The notes: generated by a model not told the origin, from the letters alone. Positions 9,077-18,893 are shown, counted from the first letter of the stretch. The stretch is 64,000 nucleotides of DNA from Vibrio sp. LaRot3 (GCF_027587025.1 NZ_JAPPTI010000001.1:1116001-1180000); one strand, 5' to 3'. A program made the numbers and translations.

Positions 9077-9443
9077 TGAATATTCCACCAACACTTAACC
9101 AGCGTGCTACTGAAAATCTCCGTATTATTAGTAAATTTTATATAGCTTTACTAACAACAAACCCTATTGTTCAACATCTAAACACATTAGTTTAATTGAC
9201 CTCGCAGCACGCAAACGTTTACCCAAAGATCACTTTCGACTAACCATTCATCACATTAGATTTTCTAATTTTACGGATTAGCAAAAATCACGTGTGGCAC
9301 GTAGATTTCGTGACAAGAAACGTCTTTTTGAAATATCATATTATTAGTCCTATCAATTTATGATTTAGATCTAATTTTTGTGTAATCAATTTATGCAGAA
9401 TTGCACTCAACTTATTTCCTGTTCCTAAAATGAGTAATCCAAA
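9077..9443. other. Intergenic region upstream of sdaC
   Basis: 367 bases without a gene. It is AT-rich. It carries two direct copies of ATCAATTTATG (9352-9362 and 9385-9395) exactly 33 bases apart, with a perfect 10-base palindrome TTAGATCTAA (9365-9374) between them. No terminator is visible after nudL. The sdaC promoter must lie here, but I cannot fix its -35/-10 hexamers with confidence. Confidence 0.5.
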
Positions 9444-10697
9444 ATGAATACAACAACTACTTCGGCGAATGCCGAACAATCGTCTAGTAAGTTTACTTAC
9501 AAAGATTTCACCTGGTGTCTGTCGCTTTTCGGCACAGCAGTAGGTGCGGGTGTACTTTTCCTTCCTATCAAAGCGGGCATCGGTGGTTTTTGGCCATTAG
9601 TTATCCTTGCTCTAATCGCAGCACCAATGACTTGGTTCGCACACAAATCTCTAGCTCGTTTCGTTCTTTCTGCGAAAAACCCTGAAGCTGATATCACTGA
9701 CACAGTGGAAGAACACTTTGGTAAGACTGGCGCAAACCTTATTACTTTTGCCTACTTCTTCGCCATCTACCCTATCGTTCTTATCTACGGTGTAAGTATC
9801 ACTAATACAGTTGACTCATTCCTAGTTAACCAAATGGGTATGGAATCTATTCCTCGCTGGTTGCTTTCTGGTGCACTGATTGCTGCTATGACTGCAGGTG
9901 TAGTGTTTGGTAAAGAATTAATGCTGAAAGCAACTTCAGCAATGGTTTACCCTCTAGTATTCATCCTACTAGCGCTGTCTTTCTACCTAATTCCTGACTG
10001 GAACACTTCAATGGTAGACGTAGCACCAGACTGGTCTGCAATGCCATCTGTTGTTTGGCTAGCAATTCCAATCATCGTGTTCTCATTCAACCACAGTCCA
10101 ATCATCTCTCAGTTCTCTAAAGAGCAACGTCGCGTTCACGGTGACAACGCAGTGAAGAAAACTGACGCTATCACTGGTGGCGCAGCAATGATGCTAATGG
10201 GCTTTGTAATGTTCTTCGTATTCTCTATTGTTCTATCTCTTTCTCCAGAAGAGTTAGCGGTAGCAAAAGAACAAAACATCTCTGTACTTTCTTACCTTGC
10301 AAACGTACATGAGTCTCCGTTGATTTCTTACTTAGGTCCTCTAGTTGCATTTGCGGCTATCACTTCTAGCTACTTCGGTCACTACCTTGGCGCTCACGAA
10401 GGTTTAGTAGGTCTAATCAAATCTCGCTCATCTGCACCTGTAAGTGCAATCGAAAAAGGTTCTCTACTATTTATCGTTGTTACAACGTGGATTGTTGCAA
10501 TCATCGACCCAAGCATCCTAGGTATGATTGAAACAATGGGCGCTCCAATGATCGCTGCTATCCTGTTCTTGCTGCCAGTATTCGCAATGCAAAAAGTTCC
10601 ATCGATGGCGAAGTACAAAACTTCTGCACCTGTACAGATTTTCACAGTTATCTGTGGTCTTGGCGCAATTACTTCTGTAATCTACAGCGCTCTTTAA
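9444..10697 (+). CDS. sdaC: Serine/proton symporter of the HAAAP family
   Basis: 417 residues with about 11 hydrophobic segments, in the inner membrane. The first helix carries FGTAVGAGVLFLPI, typical of SdaC/TdcC/TnaB-type aromatic and hydroxy amino-acid permeases. The gene directly downstream is an L-serine deaminase, so L-serine is the likely substrate. The 89-base gap contains a hairpin but no strong terminator, so the two are probably one operon. Codons are strongly biased toward those of highly expressed genes. A five-codon ORF (ATG at 9430) overlaps the start by ATGA; I regard it as chance. Confidence 0.92.
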   Translation: MNTTTTSANAEQSSSKFTYKDFTWCLSLFGTAVGAGVLFLPIKAGIGGFWPLVILALIAAPMTWFAHKSLARFVLSAKNPEADITDTVEEHFGKTGANLITFAYFFAIYPIVLIYGVSITNTVDSFLVNQMGMESIPRWLLSGALIAAMTAGVVFGKELMLKATSAMVYPLVFILLALSFYLIPDWNTSMVDVAPDWSAMPSVVWLAIPIIVFSFNHSPIISQFSKEQRRVHGDNAVKKTDAITGGAAMMLMGFVMFFVFSIVLSLSPEELAVAKEQNISVLSYLANVHESPLISYLGPLVAFAAITSSYFGHYLGAHEGLVGLIKSRSSAPVSAIEKGSLLFIVVTTWIVAIIDPSILGMIETMGAPMIAAILFLLPVFAMQKVPSMAKYKTSAPVQIFTVICGLGAITSVIYSAL

Positions 10698-10744
10698 TTT
10701 CCCATACTTTTGGGTGATTAAACCAAGAATATAATGATAATAAA

Positions 10745-10768
10745 GGGCCTCCCATTTTTGGGGGGCTT
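10745..10768 (+). terminator. Hairpin between sdaC and sdaA
   Basis: A GCCTCCC / GGGGGGC stem with a six-base loop. No T-tract follows on the plus strand, so it is more likely an mRNA-processing or attenuating hairpin that lowers read-through into sdaA than a full terminator. Confidence 0.5.
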
Positions 10769-10786
10769 ACTTCTGAGGTAATCGAT

Positions 10787-12148
10787 ATGATTAGTGTTTT
10801 TGACATCTATAAAATCGGTGTTGGTCCTTCTAGCTCACACACTGTAGGCCCAATGAAAGCGGGTAAAGAATTTATTGATGATCTTCGTTCAATGGGAAAA
10901 TTGCGCGACATCACTAAAATCACCGTTGACGTTTATGGATCACTATCACTGACAGGGAAAGGTCACCACACAGATATCGCAATCATCATGGGCCTTGCTG
11001 GCAATAGCCCTGAAAGAGTAGATATCGATTCTATTCCGAGCTTTATCGCTCGCGTAGAGGAAACTGAACGCCTTCCTGTTGGCATGCACTGTCACACAGT
11101 ATCGTTCCCGAAAGATGGTGGTATGAACTTCCATACTACTAACCTTGATTTGCACGAAAACGGCATGCAGATCCACGCTTGGATCGATGACGAAAAAGCA
11201 TACTCAAAAACTTACTACTCTATCGGCGGTGGTTTCATCGTTGACGAAGAGAACTTTGGTAAGTCTGAAGAGAACCCAATTAAGTCGCCTTACGAGTACA
11301 CTTCTGCAGAAGAGCTTGTGGCGCATTGTAAAGAAAGCGGTCTTTCAATCAGCGCGCTAGTTATGAAAAACGAGCACGCGATGCATTCAGACGAAGAGAC
11401 TCGCACTTACTTTGCGAACATCTGGAAGACCATGCGCGATTGTATGGAACGTGGTATGAACGAGGAAGGTATTCTTCCTGGTCCACTGCGTGTTCCTCGC
11501 CGTGCTGCTGCACTTCGCCAACAACTGCTAACCTCTGAAAAAACCACTAACGACCCTATGTCTGTGGTTGACTGGGTCAACATGTTTGCTTTCGCTGTTA
11601 ACGAAGAAAACGCTGCTGGTGGCCGTGTAGTAACAGCGCCAACAAACGGCGCGTGTGGCATCATCCCTGCTGTATTGGCGTACTACGACAAGTTCATCCA
11701 AACAGTAACAGAGAAAGACTACATCCGTTACTTCGCAGCTTCTGGCGCGATTGGTGGCCTATACAAACGTAACGCATCTATCTCAGGTGCTGAAGTAGGT
11801 TGTCAGGGTGAAGTTGGTGTTGCATGTTCTATGGCAGCGGCTGGCCTTGCTGAGCTTATGGGCGGTAGCCCAGAGCAAGTATGTATGGCAGCAGAGATTG
11901 CTATGGAACACAACCTAGGCCTAACATGTGACCCTGTTGCTGGTCAGGTACAGGTTCCATGTATCGAGCGTAATGGTATTGCTGCTGTTAAAGCAATCAA
12001 CTCTACTCGTATGGCACTTCGTCGTTCTTCAGCTCCAACAGTATCGCTAGATAAAGTTATCGAAACGATGCTTGAAACGGGTAAAGACATGAACGCGAAA
12101 TACCGTGAGACTTCTCAAGGTGGTCTAGCGATCAAGGTTATCTGCTAA
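10787..12148 (+). CDS. sdaA: L-serine ammonia-lyase, single-chain [4Fe-4S] type
   Basis: 453 residues, the length of E. coli SdaA/SdaB. It deaminates L-serine to pyruvate and ammonia. The N-terminal SDH_beta part begins SVFDIYKIGVGPSSSHTVGPM. The SDH_alpha part has the conserved cysteines for the cluster (GACGIIP, VGCQGEVGVACSMAAAG, TCDPVAGQVQVPC). The ATG follows a CTGAGG ribosome-binding site. With SdaC this gives a serine import and catabolism pair feeding pyruvate. Codon use suggests high expression, like sdaC. The choice between the names sdaA and sdaB is arbitrary. Confidence 0.95.
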   Translation: MISVFDIYKIGVGPSSSHTVGPMKAGKEFIDDLRSMGKLRDITKITVDVYGSLSLTGKGHHTDIAIIMGLAGNSPERVDIDSIPSFIARVEETERLPVGMHCHTVSFPKDGGMNFHTTNLDLHENGMQIHAWIDDEKAYSKTYYSIGGGFIVDEENFGKSEENPIKSPYEYTSAEELVAHCKESGLSISALVMKNEHAMHSDEETRTYFANIWKTMRDCMERGMNEEGILPGPLRVPRRAAALRQQLLTSEKTTNDPMSVVDWVNMFAFAVNEENAAGGRVVTAPTNGACGIIPAVLAYYDKFIQTVTEKDYIRYFAASGAIGGLYKRNASISGAEVGCQGEVGVACSMAAAGLAELMGGSPEQVCMAAEIAMEHNLGLTCDPVAGQVQVPCIERNGIAAVKAINSTRMALRRSSAPTVSLDKVIETMLETGKDMNAKYRETSQGGLAIKVIC

Positions 12149-12211
12149 TACATCAATAGCAACAAGCTATCGTTTGATATACCTCGCGTTTATAAAACGA
12201 CTGATGATACA

Positions 12212-12237
12212 ATGGCGACATATGTCGCCATTTTTTA
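12212..12237 (+). terminator. Terminator of sdaCA
   Basis: A self-complementary stem, ATGGCGACATATGTCGCCAT, is followed by six T residues about 65 bases after the sdaA stop. Confidence 0.88.
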
Positions 12238-12352
12238 TGCCTGTTAAGACACTATATCGATAGTTTTGCTATTAATTAAATCATACAGGTATCGTGCTTG
12301 TTCGAAACATATCGCGCTTCGACAAGTAAGTTTGTTGTATAAATGAGGTCAT

Positions 12353-12817
12353 ATGATCGCCATCAAACAAGCAAAGCTGAAAGACTTTGCAAACTTAATG
12401 GAAATAGAAGTGCTACCTGATCAAAAAGAGTGGCATATTCCATTTGAAACCGCTTATCACGATCGCTCTAAATTAGAGGTCATCCTGACCCTCTTCTCTG
12501 GTAAACAAGCGATTGGTTATTTGGTGCTGGATAAAGCCTTTGCTCACTACGCGACATTCGCAGAGCGTCATGAGTTAGGCCTCAAATATTTCGTTATCGA
12601 TAAGAATCATCAACGCAAAGGTTATGGCAAACAAGCACTGCAAAAGTTGTTTGTGTACGCCTATGCAGTAAGCCCGGACAGTAACTCTGTCTGCGTGACT
12701 ATTCCGGTAAAAAACAAACCCGCTTATGACTTTTTTATTGCCGCTGGTTTTGTTGATTCAGAGAAGTTCTATCGCGGCGACAACGGCAAAGAGTGGATCT
12801 TACACCACAAGCTGTAA
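12353..12817 (+). CDS. GNAT-family N-acetyltransferase
   Basis: 154 residues. The acetyl-CoA binding motif A is visible as QRKGYGKQAL at about residue 87, after a beta-strand (LKYFVID), and a C-terminal NKPAYDFFIAAGF matches the motif-B region of GNAT enzymes. It should transfer acetyl from acetyl-CoA to an amine; the substrate is unknown. The gene is alone between the sdaCA terminator and a convergent pirin gene. Confidence 0.8.
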   Translation: MIAIKQAKLKDFANLMEIEVLPDQKEWHIPFETAYHDRSKLEVILTLFSGKQAIGYLVLDKAFAHYATFAERHELGLKYFVIDKNHQRKGYGKQALQKLFVYAYAVSPDSNSVCVTIPVKNKPAYDFFIAAGFVDSEKFYRGDNGKEWILHHKL

Positions 12818-12828
12818 ATGTTATCTCA

Positions 12829-12864
12829 AAGCCCCTGAGCGTCCATCGAGGCACTCAAGGGCTT
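12829..12864. terminator. Probable shared terminator of convergent genes
   Basis: An 11-base stem with one mismatch (AAGCCCCTGAG / CTCAAGGGCTT) lies exactly between the stops of the convergent acetyltransferase and pirin genes. T-tracts are short, so efficiency is uncertain. Confidence 0.5.
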
Positions 12865-12870
12865 ATATAA

Positions 12871-13551
12871 TCAACTCCCTTCAACATAGAACAAGATCAG
12901 CTGCGCATCTGATATCGCGACAAACTCGATGCCTTCTGCTGTTACCAACGTACCCGCTTCAATCGCTACGCCATTCACTTCAGCACTGCCTTTAGTTAAG
13001 TATGCCATTACCTCGCCCGACTGCACCGTGGTATAGCCTTGCTCTGCTTCTACAATCTCGATAATGGTTTGGCTATAGAAGGTCTCAGTTTGCTCTCGGC
13101 TGCCGCCATAGATTCGCGTTCGTTGATTCACTTGTGGAGTGTAAAGTTTATAGCCTGCCCGTTCACCAGATTGCTCTGGCAGTGCCCAAATCTGAATCAT
13201 CTGATTAGGTACAGAATCAGGATTAACCTCATTGTGAGAGAAGCCCTCCCCTCCCGCTCGTTGTACCTGAACTTGCCCTTGGTTTAAGCCCTCTCCATGT
13301 GCTAACGAACCTTGATGTTCCACCCGACCTTTAGCCATCACACTAATCACGTCAATTTCACTATGTGGATGCATTCCCGTTTCACCATATGGGTGAAAAT
13401 TCGCATCCGCCAGATAGACAAAGCTACCCATTCCATTGCTCGCGGCCGGATGTTTGTAAGGGCCAAACACACGCTTATCGGTGACCACTCGTTTTTCACT
13501 TAAGCCTGCAAATCCACCTTGTGGCAATTGGTCTAGTGTCAGTATTTTCAT
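12871..13551 (-). CDS. Pirin-family cupin protein
   Basis: 226 residues. The N-terminal cupin shows the pirin metal-site pattern: H62 and H64 in GMHPHSEIDVIS and a later HNEVNP. Pirins bind a metal ion; some are quercetin dioxygenases and others act as redox-linked co-regulators. The ATG follows AGAGGAATCCC. No operon partner is visible. The exact activity cannot be told from sequence. Confidence 0.82.
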   Translation of the reverse strand: MKILTLDQLPQGGFAGLSEKRVVTDKRVFGPYKHPAASNGMGSFVYLADANFHPYGETGMHPHSEIDVISVMAKGRVEHQGSLAHGEGLNQGQVQVQRAGGEGFSHNEVNPDSVPNQMIQIWALPEQSGERAGYKLYTPQVNQRTRIYGGSREQTETFYSQTIIEIVEAEQGYTTVQSGEVMAYLTKGSAEVNGVAIEAGTLVTAEGIEFVAISDAQLILFYVEGS

Positions 13552-13659
13552 ATGGGATTCCTCTAATTCGTTTTATTTCCCACAACAATACTGAATAAGT
13601 TAAGCCTTGTGATTTGATGAATCTGAACAAGTTGATTGGAAAATTTGATGCTTCGCGAT

Positions 13660-16443
13660 TTAGTCAACCTTAAATAGCTTCGGTTCTATCTTGCTATCAT
13701 AAAGTTCTTCAAACAGTGGAACTCTTCTCTTCTTGACGGTTGAAGCTTCCCACTTACCATTTAAATTAAACTTGGTTATGCAAACCGCAAATAAGAGCAA
13801 CATCAAGCCCTGTAGAATACCCAACCACAAACTACCAAACCAAAGCAAACACACGTAGGTCACTGGGTACAGAACAACAACGACGTTTCGGTTCGATCTA
13901 GCGCTCTTGGCATAAGCGTAGAAAAACATTAACAATGAGAACAAAAATAACCCTGAACTCACATACAAGTTCATCATATTTTGAGTCGAGAAAAGTTCGG
14001 AAACACTCATAACTTGATTGCGGAATACGCCATAAAAAACCGTATTAGCCAGCGCTAATTTAGCGTATAGGCCAACACTATGAGATTTCACTTTACTGCC
14101 TTTTTTCTCTATGTCTGCTTCAAGATTTTTTTGTAACGCCTTATCTAAGTAGTACAGTGCCACCTCGGCTACTATTGCCTGTTCATCGGTGAATTCTTCA
14201 CGCTTCTTGACCAAGCATTCTACGCCAGAAAGATCAAAATTATGGTTGTCTAACCCTGCATAAACCAAAGTTACAATGTAGTTGATTGCGTATTGGTAAC
14301 TACCACGTGACAATTCGCTATTAAGGAACTCATTAGGAACCATTTGCGCAGTAATATTGAAATAGCAAATTGCATTAAGATACGAAGTCTCGTCATACGA
14401 AAACTCAGCAATACTAATGCCCTTGCTCTTCAATCTTCTTTCAAGTGAATATCTATAGTAGTCCATACACATATCAAGGTATGGCCAATCAGTCGCTTTT
14501 GCTCTTAGAAGTGCTAAACAAGCCGCCCCTTCTTCTAACTTGTCATTGATAAGTAGTTTCCGAGTCAATGCCGCCAAATAAATTCCACTCGTTAACGCTT
14601 CCTTCGCTAGTTGCTGCAAGTCATTATTTTCAGCGATACGTTTTACTTTGTATTCCACAATCGATTTGAGTACATATTGATCACCAAATTTTCTCATATC
14701 GATAAACTGTTCGAAATTGTCATTTTCCGAATCGATGATAAACGCTTTAGCAGCAACCAATGGGCATTCGCCGACACCATCTAATGATGAAGGAGGGAGG
14801 TCAACCTCACGTTTATGTGGCTCAGGCGTCAAATGGTAGTAGTGCAATAGCCAATCAATATCGTGAGAAAAGCTCTGACCAGCCAAGGGACTAAGCACCT
14901 CATAACCAGGGATGTATGTCCGGTAAAAACCTAGCCGAGCAAGCCAACTAGCTACGGAGTCTTGTTCTGAGAAGTAATCGTAGTCAAGTACTTTATGGGC
15001 TTCTAACTGCCTAAACCATTGGTCTGGCATTAGGGGATGTCGATAGTAAAAACTTCGCCACTGCTCGGCAGACAAACTCTCTAATTGTTCCTCGGTGAGT
15101 GGTTCAAGTTCAAACCACTGCTTAGAAGCATACGTTAAAGCAACCTCTTCTAACCATTCAGGGTAGGCCAATTGGTTTTTTTTATGACTTAGCCAATGTG
15201 TTACTACCTGATATGCAATATCACATTCGCTGGATGTCTGTTGATTAGTCACTCTTGTAAGCGACGCTTCTAGGTCATGGGCAGAGCCAAACAGACCACT
15301 CCAAACCGACAAATACGCCTCATCACTTAAATCTTGCACCTTGTCATGTTCCAGTGGACGCATTGTTTTGGCATATAACTCTTCAGAGGTTAAGCAATCA
15401 TTCAGTATTTGATAACGCGTATCTTCTTTACTGTGTTTACTCTGCCAATGAGTTTTAAACATCCACTGACCTTTAGGTTTTTGCATAACATCAGCGGCAA
15501 TAATGGCCATTGCCATAGAAATATCTTGGTTTAGGCCATCAAACCAATCTTTGAGGCAATCCGCTACATAGCCATAGTTACTGGCATTCAGTTCCAGCAC
15601 TTTCGCAAGCGATCGTTCAAGCAGATCTTTTATACCGATTTGCTTACTTGCCTGAGCAACCAGCAACCAATCATCGCAAGCCAAAGCCGTACTATGCAAT
15701 TTTAGTAGTTGCTCGATTACCTCTGGTAAACAATCTTTTGGCCATCTTGCGTCTAACTTGCAGCCTTTTAAAAAGAACAAGTATTGCGTTGGGTGATAAA
15801 CCGTCAGTGATGGCATCGGAGTGTGCCACCAGTATGAAAAACTATCAGGATTACAGTGAGTAACAGAAAATGACAGCGGGCTTATACGCAACAAAATGGC
15901 CCTTTGCTGAACAGCACTAAACTCTGCTAAAGCTTCTAGAGGAAACTGCGTTTTTATCCCCCCCCAATAAACAAGAAAGTCCGCCAAATCTTGGTCTCGC
16001 TCAGAGCCTTTCATTAAGCGCTGCCAATCAAAAATTTCCCAAAAGCAATGAATCAGCTCTCCGGGCAACCAACGTGCATCCATGATTTTGGCTAAGGCAT
16101 AATCCGAGATCTTAAGCTGAGAAGAAACGTCGAGTAAGGCCAATTTCTCTGCCCACTGTTGCCAACCAGTTATCTCAAAGCGAATTTTCGTATCCAAAAA
16201 ACGCTGGTCAAAGGAGAGCTTATATTCCTCTATAGGCGATTTATTCTCTTCTCGTTCGGGGAATGCTTGAACCGTTGTTTCGACCACGCCAAACTTAAGG
16301 GCCTGATCATACGCTTCTTTTAAACGTTTAAATCCCTCGGGATTCACTTCTGGGTGATTATGTTTTAGTTGCTCGCGATAAGCACGTTTGATTTCATTCT
16401 CATCATTTGTTTGAGCAATACCGAGAATATTCCAAATATCCAT
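13660..16443 (-). CDS. Membrane-anchored J-domain co-chaperone of the HscC system
   Basis: 927 residues. Residues 1-50 are a J domain (DIWNILGIAQTNDENEIKRA, later EGFKRLKEAYDQA), but the catalytic HPD tripeptide reads HPE (H30-P31-E32). A long helical, Trp- and Leu-rich middle follows, without a recognised fold. The C-terminal part (about 795-905) has three or four hydrophobic segments and ends in a basic tail (KKRR), so it is probably held in the inner membrane. Its ATG overlaps the DUF1266 stop as TAATG. E. coli hscC also sits beside J-protein genes (djlB, djlC) whose products stimulate HscC. By analogy this is the J partner of the HscC encoded two genes upstream, though it is far longer than DjlC. 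Confidence 0.72.
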   Translation of the reverse strand: MDIWNILGIAQTNDENEIKRAYREQLKHNHPEVNPEGFKRLKEAYDQALKFGVVETTVQAFPEREENKSPIEEYKLSFDQRFLDTKIRFEITGWQQWAEKLALLDVSSQLKISDYALAKIMDARWLPGELIHCFWEIFDWQRLMKGSERDQDLADFLVYWGGIKTQFPLEALAEFSAVQQRAILLRISPLSFSVTHCNPDSFSYWWHTPMPSLTVYHPTQYLFFLKGCKLDARWPKDCLPEVIEQLLKLHSTALACDDWLLVAQASKQIGIKDLLERSLAKVLELNASNYGYVADCLKDWFDGLNQDISMAMAIIAADVMQKPKGQWMFKTHWQSKHSKEDTRYQILNDCLTSEELYAKTMRPLEHDKVQDLSDEAYLSVWSGLFGSAHDLEASLTRVTNQQTSSECDIAYQVVTHWLSHKKNQLAYPEWLEEVALTYASKQWFELEPLTEEQLESLSAEQWRSFYYRHPLMPDQWFRQLEAHKVLDYDYFSEQDSVASWLARLGFYRTYIPGYEVLSPLAGQSFSHDIDWLLHYYHLTPEPHKREVDLPPSSLDGVGECPLVAAKAFIIDSENDNFEQFIDMRKFGDQYVLKSIVEYKVKRIAENNDLQQLAKEALTSGIYLAALTRKLLINDKLEEGAACLALLRAKATDWPYLDMCMDYYRYSLERRLKSKGISIAEFSYDETSYLNAICYFNITAQMVPNEFLNSELSRGSYQYAINYIVTLVYAGLDNHNFDLSGVECLVKKREEFTDEQAIVAEVALYYLDKALQKNLEADIEKKGSKVKSHSVGLYAKLALANTVFYGVFRNQVMSVSELFSTQNMMNLYVSSGLFLFSLLMFFYAYAKSARSNRNVVVVLYPVTYVCLLWFGSLWLGILQGLMLLLFAVCITKFNLNGKWEASTVKKRRVPLFEELYDSKIEPKLFKVD

Positions 16444-17201
16444 TATGCCTCACTCCCCTCTTGCTCTTGCTCAAATAATGATGCCGGCGCTTCATAGCGA
16501 GGAAGAACCATATCAAACGGTAGACTACTCCATACCGGTGCTCTAGGCTGAGTTAAGCGCTCAAAGAAGGCATTAAATCCACCGAAGTCACCTTTATTCA
16601 AGATCAACTCTGGACCATAGTCTTCGACGGTATAACACCACCAATTACGACCGAGAACATAACTTTTATGGTAAGTATCCCAATCAGGAAAAAGCTGTTG
16701 AACTCGATGAGCGATCACCGATAAATAAAACAGGATTTCTTCTTCAGAAAGCCATTGCAGTATGGTGGCATGACGAGTGAGGAATGAAGCTCGCGCTAAA
16801 TCAAACCCAAAGAAACGAGCATCTCCAACGAGATCATAAGTCATTCGATGATACCTAAACTCATTCCTTTGCTGCTCGTTCGTCATACGTTGCTCAAGTT
16901 CATCAAGCTCTTGAGGGCCACTGAATGCAATTCGATCAAACGCATCTCTAATACCATGACCATGAACATCCAAATTTATCAATCGGTTGATTGTTTCTAT
17001 ATGCTCTTGGCGACTTTTAATTCCCCAAGATTCATCAATACCTTCTCGGCTTTCTTCTAGAGTGCGATTTTTGTTGCTCTCGTACATCCATATTTCATTA
17101 AGCTGAGAACTGTCGTTAAGCAGTAGCATCGGCGCCGTAACAGCAAAAAACCACGCATAAAATGGTTCGTACTGAACCGTATCTAACTTTGGAATACTCA
17201 T
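16443..17201 (-). CDS. DUF1266 protein (YbeU/YbeR-like)
   Basis: 252 residues. The family pattern is visible: W59-G60-I61 after an acidic helix, then FDLARASFLTRHA with W149 and SEEEILFYL, then WDTYHKSYVLGRNWW. DUF1266 genes occur beside hscC and J-protein genes in enterobacteria. Here the gene lies between hscC (3-base gap upstream) and the J protein (one-base TAATG overlap), so all three are surely co-translated. Function unknown; a role as adaptor or substrate of the HscC chaperone is inference from position. Confidence 0.7.
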   Translation of the reverse strand: MSIPKLDTVQYEPFYAWFFAVTAPMLLLNDSSQLNEIWMYESNKNRTLEESREGIDESWGIKSRQEHIETINRLINLDVHGHGIRDAFDRIAFSGPQELDELEQRMTNEQQRNEFRYHRMTYDLVGDARFFGFDLARASFLTRHATILQWLSEEEILFYLSVIAHRVQQLFPDWDTYHKSYVLGRNWWCYTVEDYGPELILNKGDFGGFNAFFERLTQPRAPVWSSLPFDMVLPRYEAPASLFEQEQEGSEA

Positions 17202-17204
17202 AAT

Positions 17205-18893
17205 TTACTTAAAACCTAACCTATCAAGCTGTTGATATATCTCTGTTCTATGCTCTCTTATCTCTCGTTCATTTTGCGAATCTAGAACTGACTCAAACGA
17301 GAATATAAACTGCTCAATTACACCACGTAGTTCCGCTGTATTTTCGGCATAAAGCTGATGCAGTTTCTCTTGTAAAGTAATGTTTGGAACTGACTCTCTT
17401 GGATGAAACTTAAGCTGACTTAACTTATCTTGACTGGCAGCGATTTGCTCTTGGCTTATCCCTTCAGGCGACTTATCAATTACTTTGCTCACCGTTTCAC
17501 CAGTCGATTTTGGCGTAACATCGACTTCTAACAAGCCATTAATGTCATAGCTAAAACGAACATCAATCAGCTCTTGCCCAGCTTTCCCTTTAGGCACTTC
17601 AACATCAAAGCCATCAATAAAGATGTTATCTTTAGCCCACAAACGTTCACCTTGATAAATGGCGATTCGGATTTCTGATTGATCGTCATAACAAGTTGAA
17701 AAGGTTTCTACTCTTGATACTGGAATTACTGTGTTGCGGTCTATAATTGGAGAAAATACTCCGTCTCGATCGCCACGCACGCACTTAATACCCAAACTGT
17801 ATGGACACACATCAGTTAAGATAATCTCACTAACGTGCTCATTTCTCAGGCGACAAGCTGCTTGAATGGCTGCGCCTTGAGCCACCACTAGATCAGGATC
17901 AATCTCACTGTGACCAAAGCGGCCTAACAAACGGTTTGCAGCTTGTTGAACCACTTTAAGACGAGTAGAGCCGCCGACAAAAATCAGTTCGTCAATCTGT
18001 TTAGATTCAAGGCGAGCGTCCGTCAAAGATTGCTTCAATGGGCGCACAATTCGGCTCAAAGAGTTTTCCCAAATTTTATCCATCTCTGGTTTATTAAAAC
18101 TCATCGACTGCGCAAAAGGCTCTGGCACATCTACGGTGACACCATCGTTATAACGATGCTTTGCCACTTCACAACTTGAGCGTAGTGATGATAAAAACGC
18201 CAATGGCAACTCTTCCAGAGATTGGTCGAGCTTATCCAACACGGCATGAATCAAATCTTCGGTAAAATCATCTCCGCCTAAGAAGTTATCTCCTGTAGAA
18301 GCTCGAACTTCGATGAAGCTATCTGCGTTCTCTACTACCGTGACATCAAAGGTGCCTCCGCCTAAATCAAATACCAGAAATCGACTTTGTGATTGCTTGT
18401 GTAAACTATAAGAAAGGCATGCTGCGGTCGGCTCATTAATTAGCCTTACCGCATTTAACCCTGCAAGTTGTGCCGCAGCTTTGACCTCTTTTCTTTGTGT
18501 GTCATTAAAATAAGCAGGAACGGATATCACCACATCTTGAATAAGTTGTGACAAATGCGCTTCAGCATCTTGTTTTAATGAAGACAAAATTAGCGAACAG
18601 AGCTCAACTGCGCTGTACTCTTTTTTGGACAATTTAAACTTACGATTTGTCCCGAGGTAACGCTTAAACGAGCCGACCGAGCTCAAAGGCTGAGTGACTA
18701 ACCTAGATTTAGCCGCTTCACCGACTAACAAAGCATCATTTTCATCAATCGCCACCACTGATGGTGTAAGGTATTTACCTAAGCTATTAGGCACAAACTC
18801 TACGCTGTCACCTTGCCATACGGCAATGGCACTGTTGGTTGTACCCAAGTCAATCCCGATGGCTAATGGCTGAATCGTATTGATATCATTCAC
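17205..18893 (-). CDS. hscC: HscC-type Hsp70 chaperone
   Basis: 562 residues, shorter than DnaK (about 638) and the length of E. coli HscC (556). ATPase motifs are intact: GIDLGTTNSAIAVW (phosphate 1), LVFDLGGGTFDVTVVE (phosphate 2) and ELIFVGGSTRL (adenosine). The substrate-binding part (DVCPYSLGIK, FSYDINGLLEVDV) is present and the C-terminal lid is short. HscC is a specialised Hsp70 with its own J partners, and in E. coli it affects sigma-70-dependent transcription. First gene of a three-gene operon (hscC, DUF1266, J protein). A 21-base imperfect inverted repeat lies at 18929-18949, just upstream of the start. Confidence 0.92.
   Translation of the reverse strand: MNDINTIQPLAIGIDLGTTNSAIAVWQGDSVEFVPNSLGKYLTPSVVAIDENDALLVGEAAKSRLVTQPLSSVGSFKRYLGTNRKFKLSKKEYSAVELCSLILSSLKQDAEAHLSQLIQDVVISVPAYFNDTQRKEVKAAAQLAGLNAVRLINEPTAACLSYSLHKQSQSRFLVFDLGGGTFDVTVVENADSFIEVRASTGDNFLGGDDFTEDLIHAVLDKLDQSLEELPLAFLSSLRSSCEVAKHRYNDGVTVDVPEPFAQSMSFNKPEMDKIWENSLSRIVRPLKQSLTDARLESKQIDELIFVGGSTRLKVVQQAANRLLGRFGHSEIDPDLVVAQGAAIQAACRLRNEHVSEIILTDVCPYSLGIKCVRGDRDGVFSPIIDRNTVIPVSRVETFSTCYDDQSEIRIAIYQGERLWAKDNIFIDGFDVEVPKGKAGQELIDVRFSYDINGLLEVDVTPKSTGETVSKVIDKSPEGISQEQIAASQDKLSQLKFHPRESVPNITLQEKLHQLYAENTAELRGVIEQFIFSFESVLDSQNEREIREHRTEIYQQLDRLGFK

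Noticed and set aside
9430..9447. Five-codon ORF overlapping the sdaC start
   Set aside because: Too short and without a ribosome-binding site; the ATGA overlap is likely chance.
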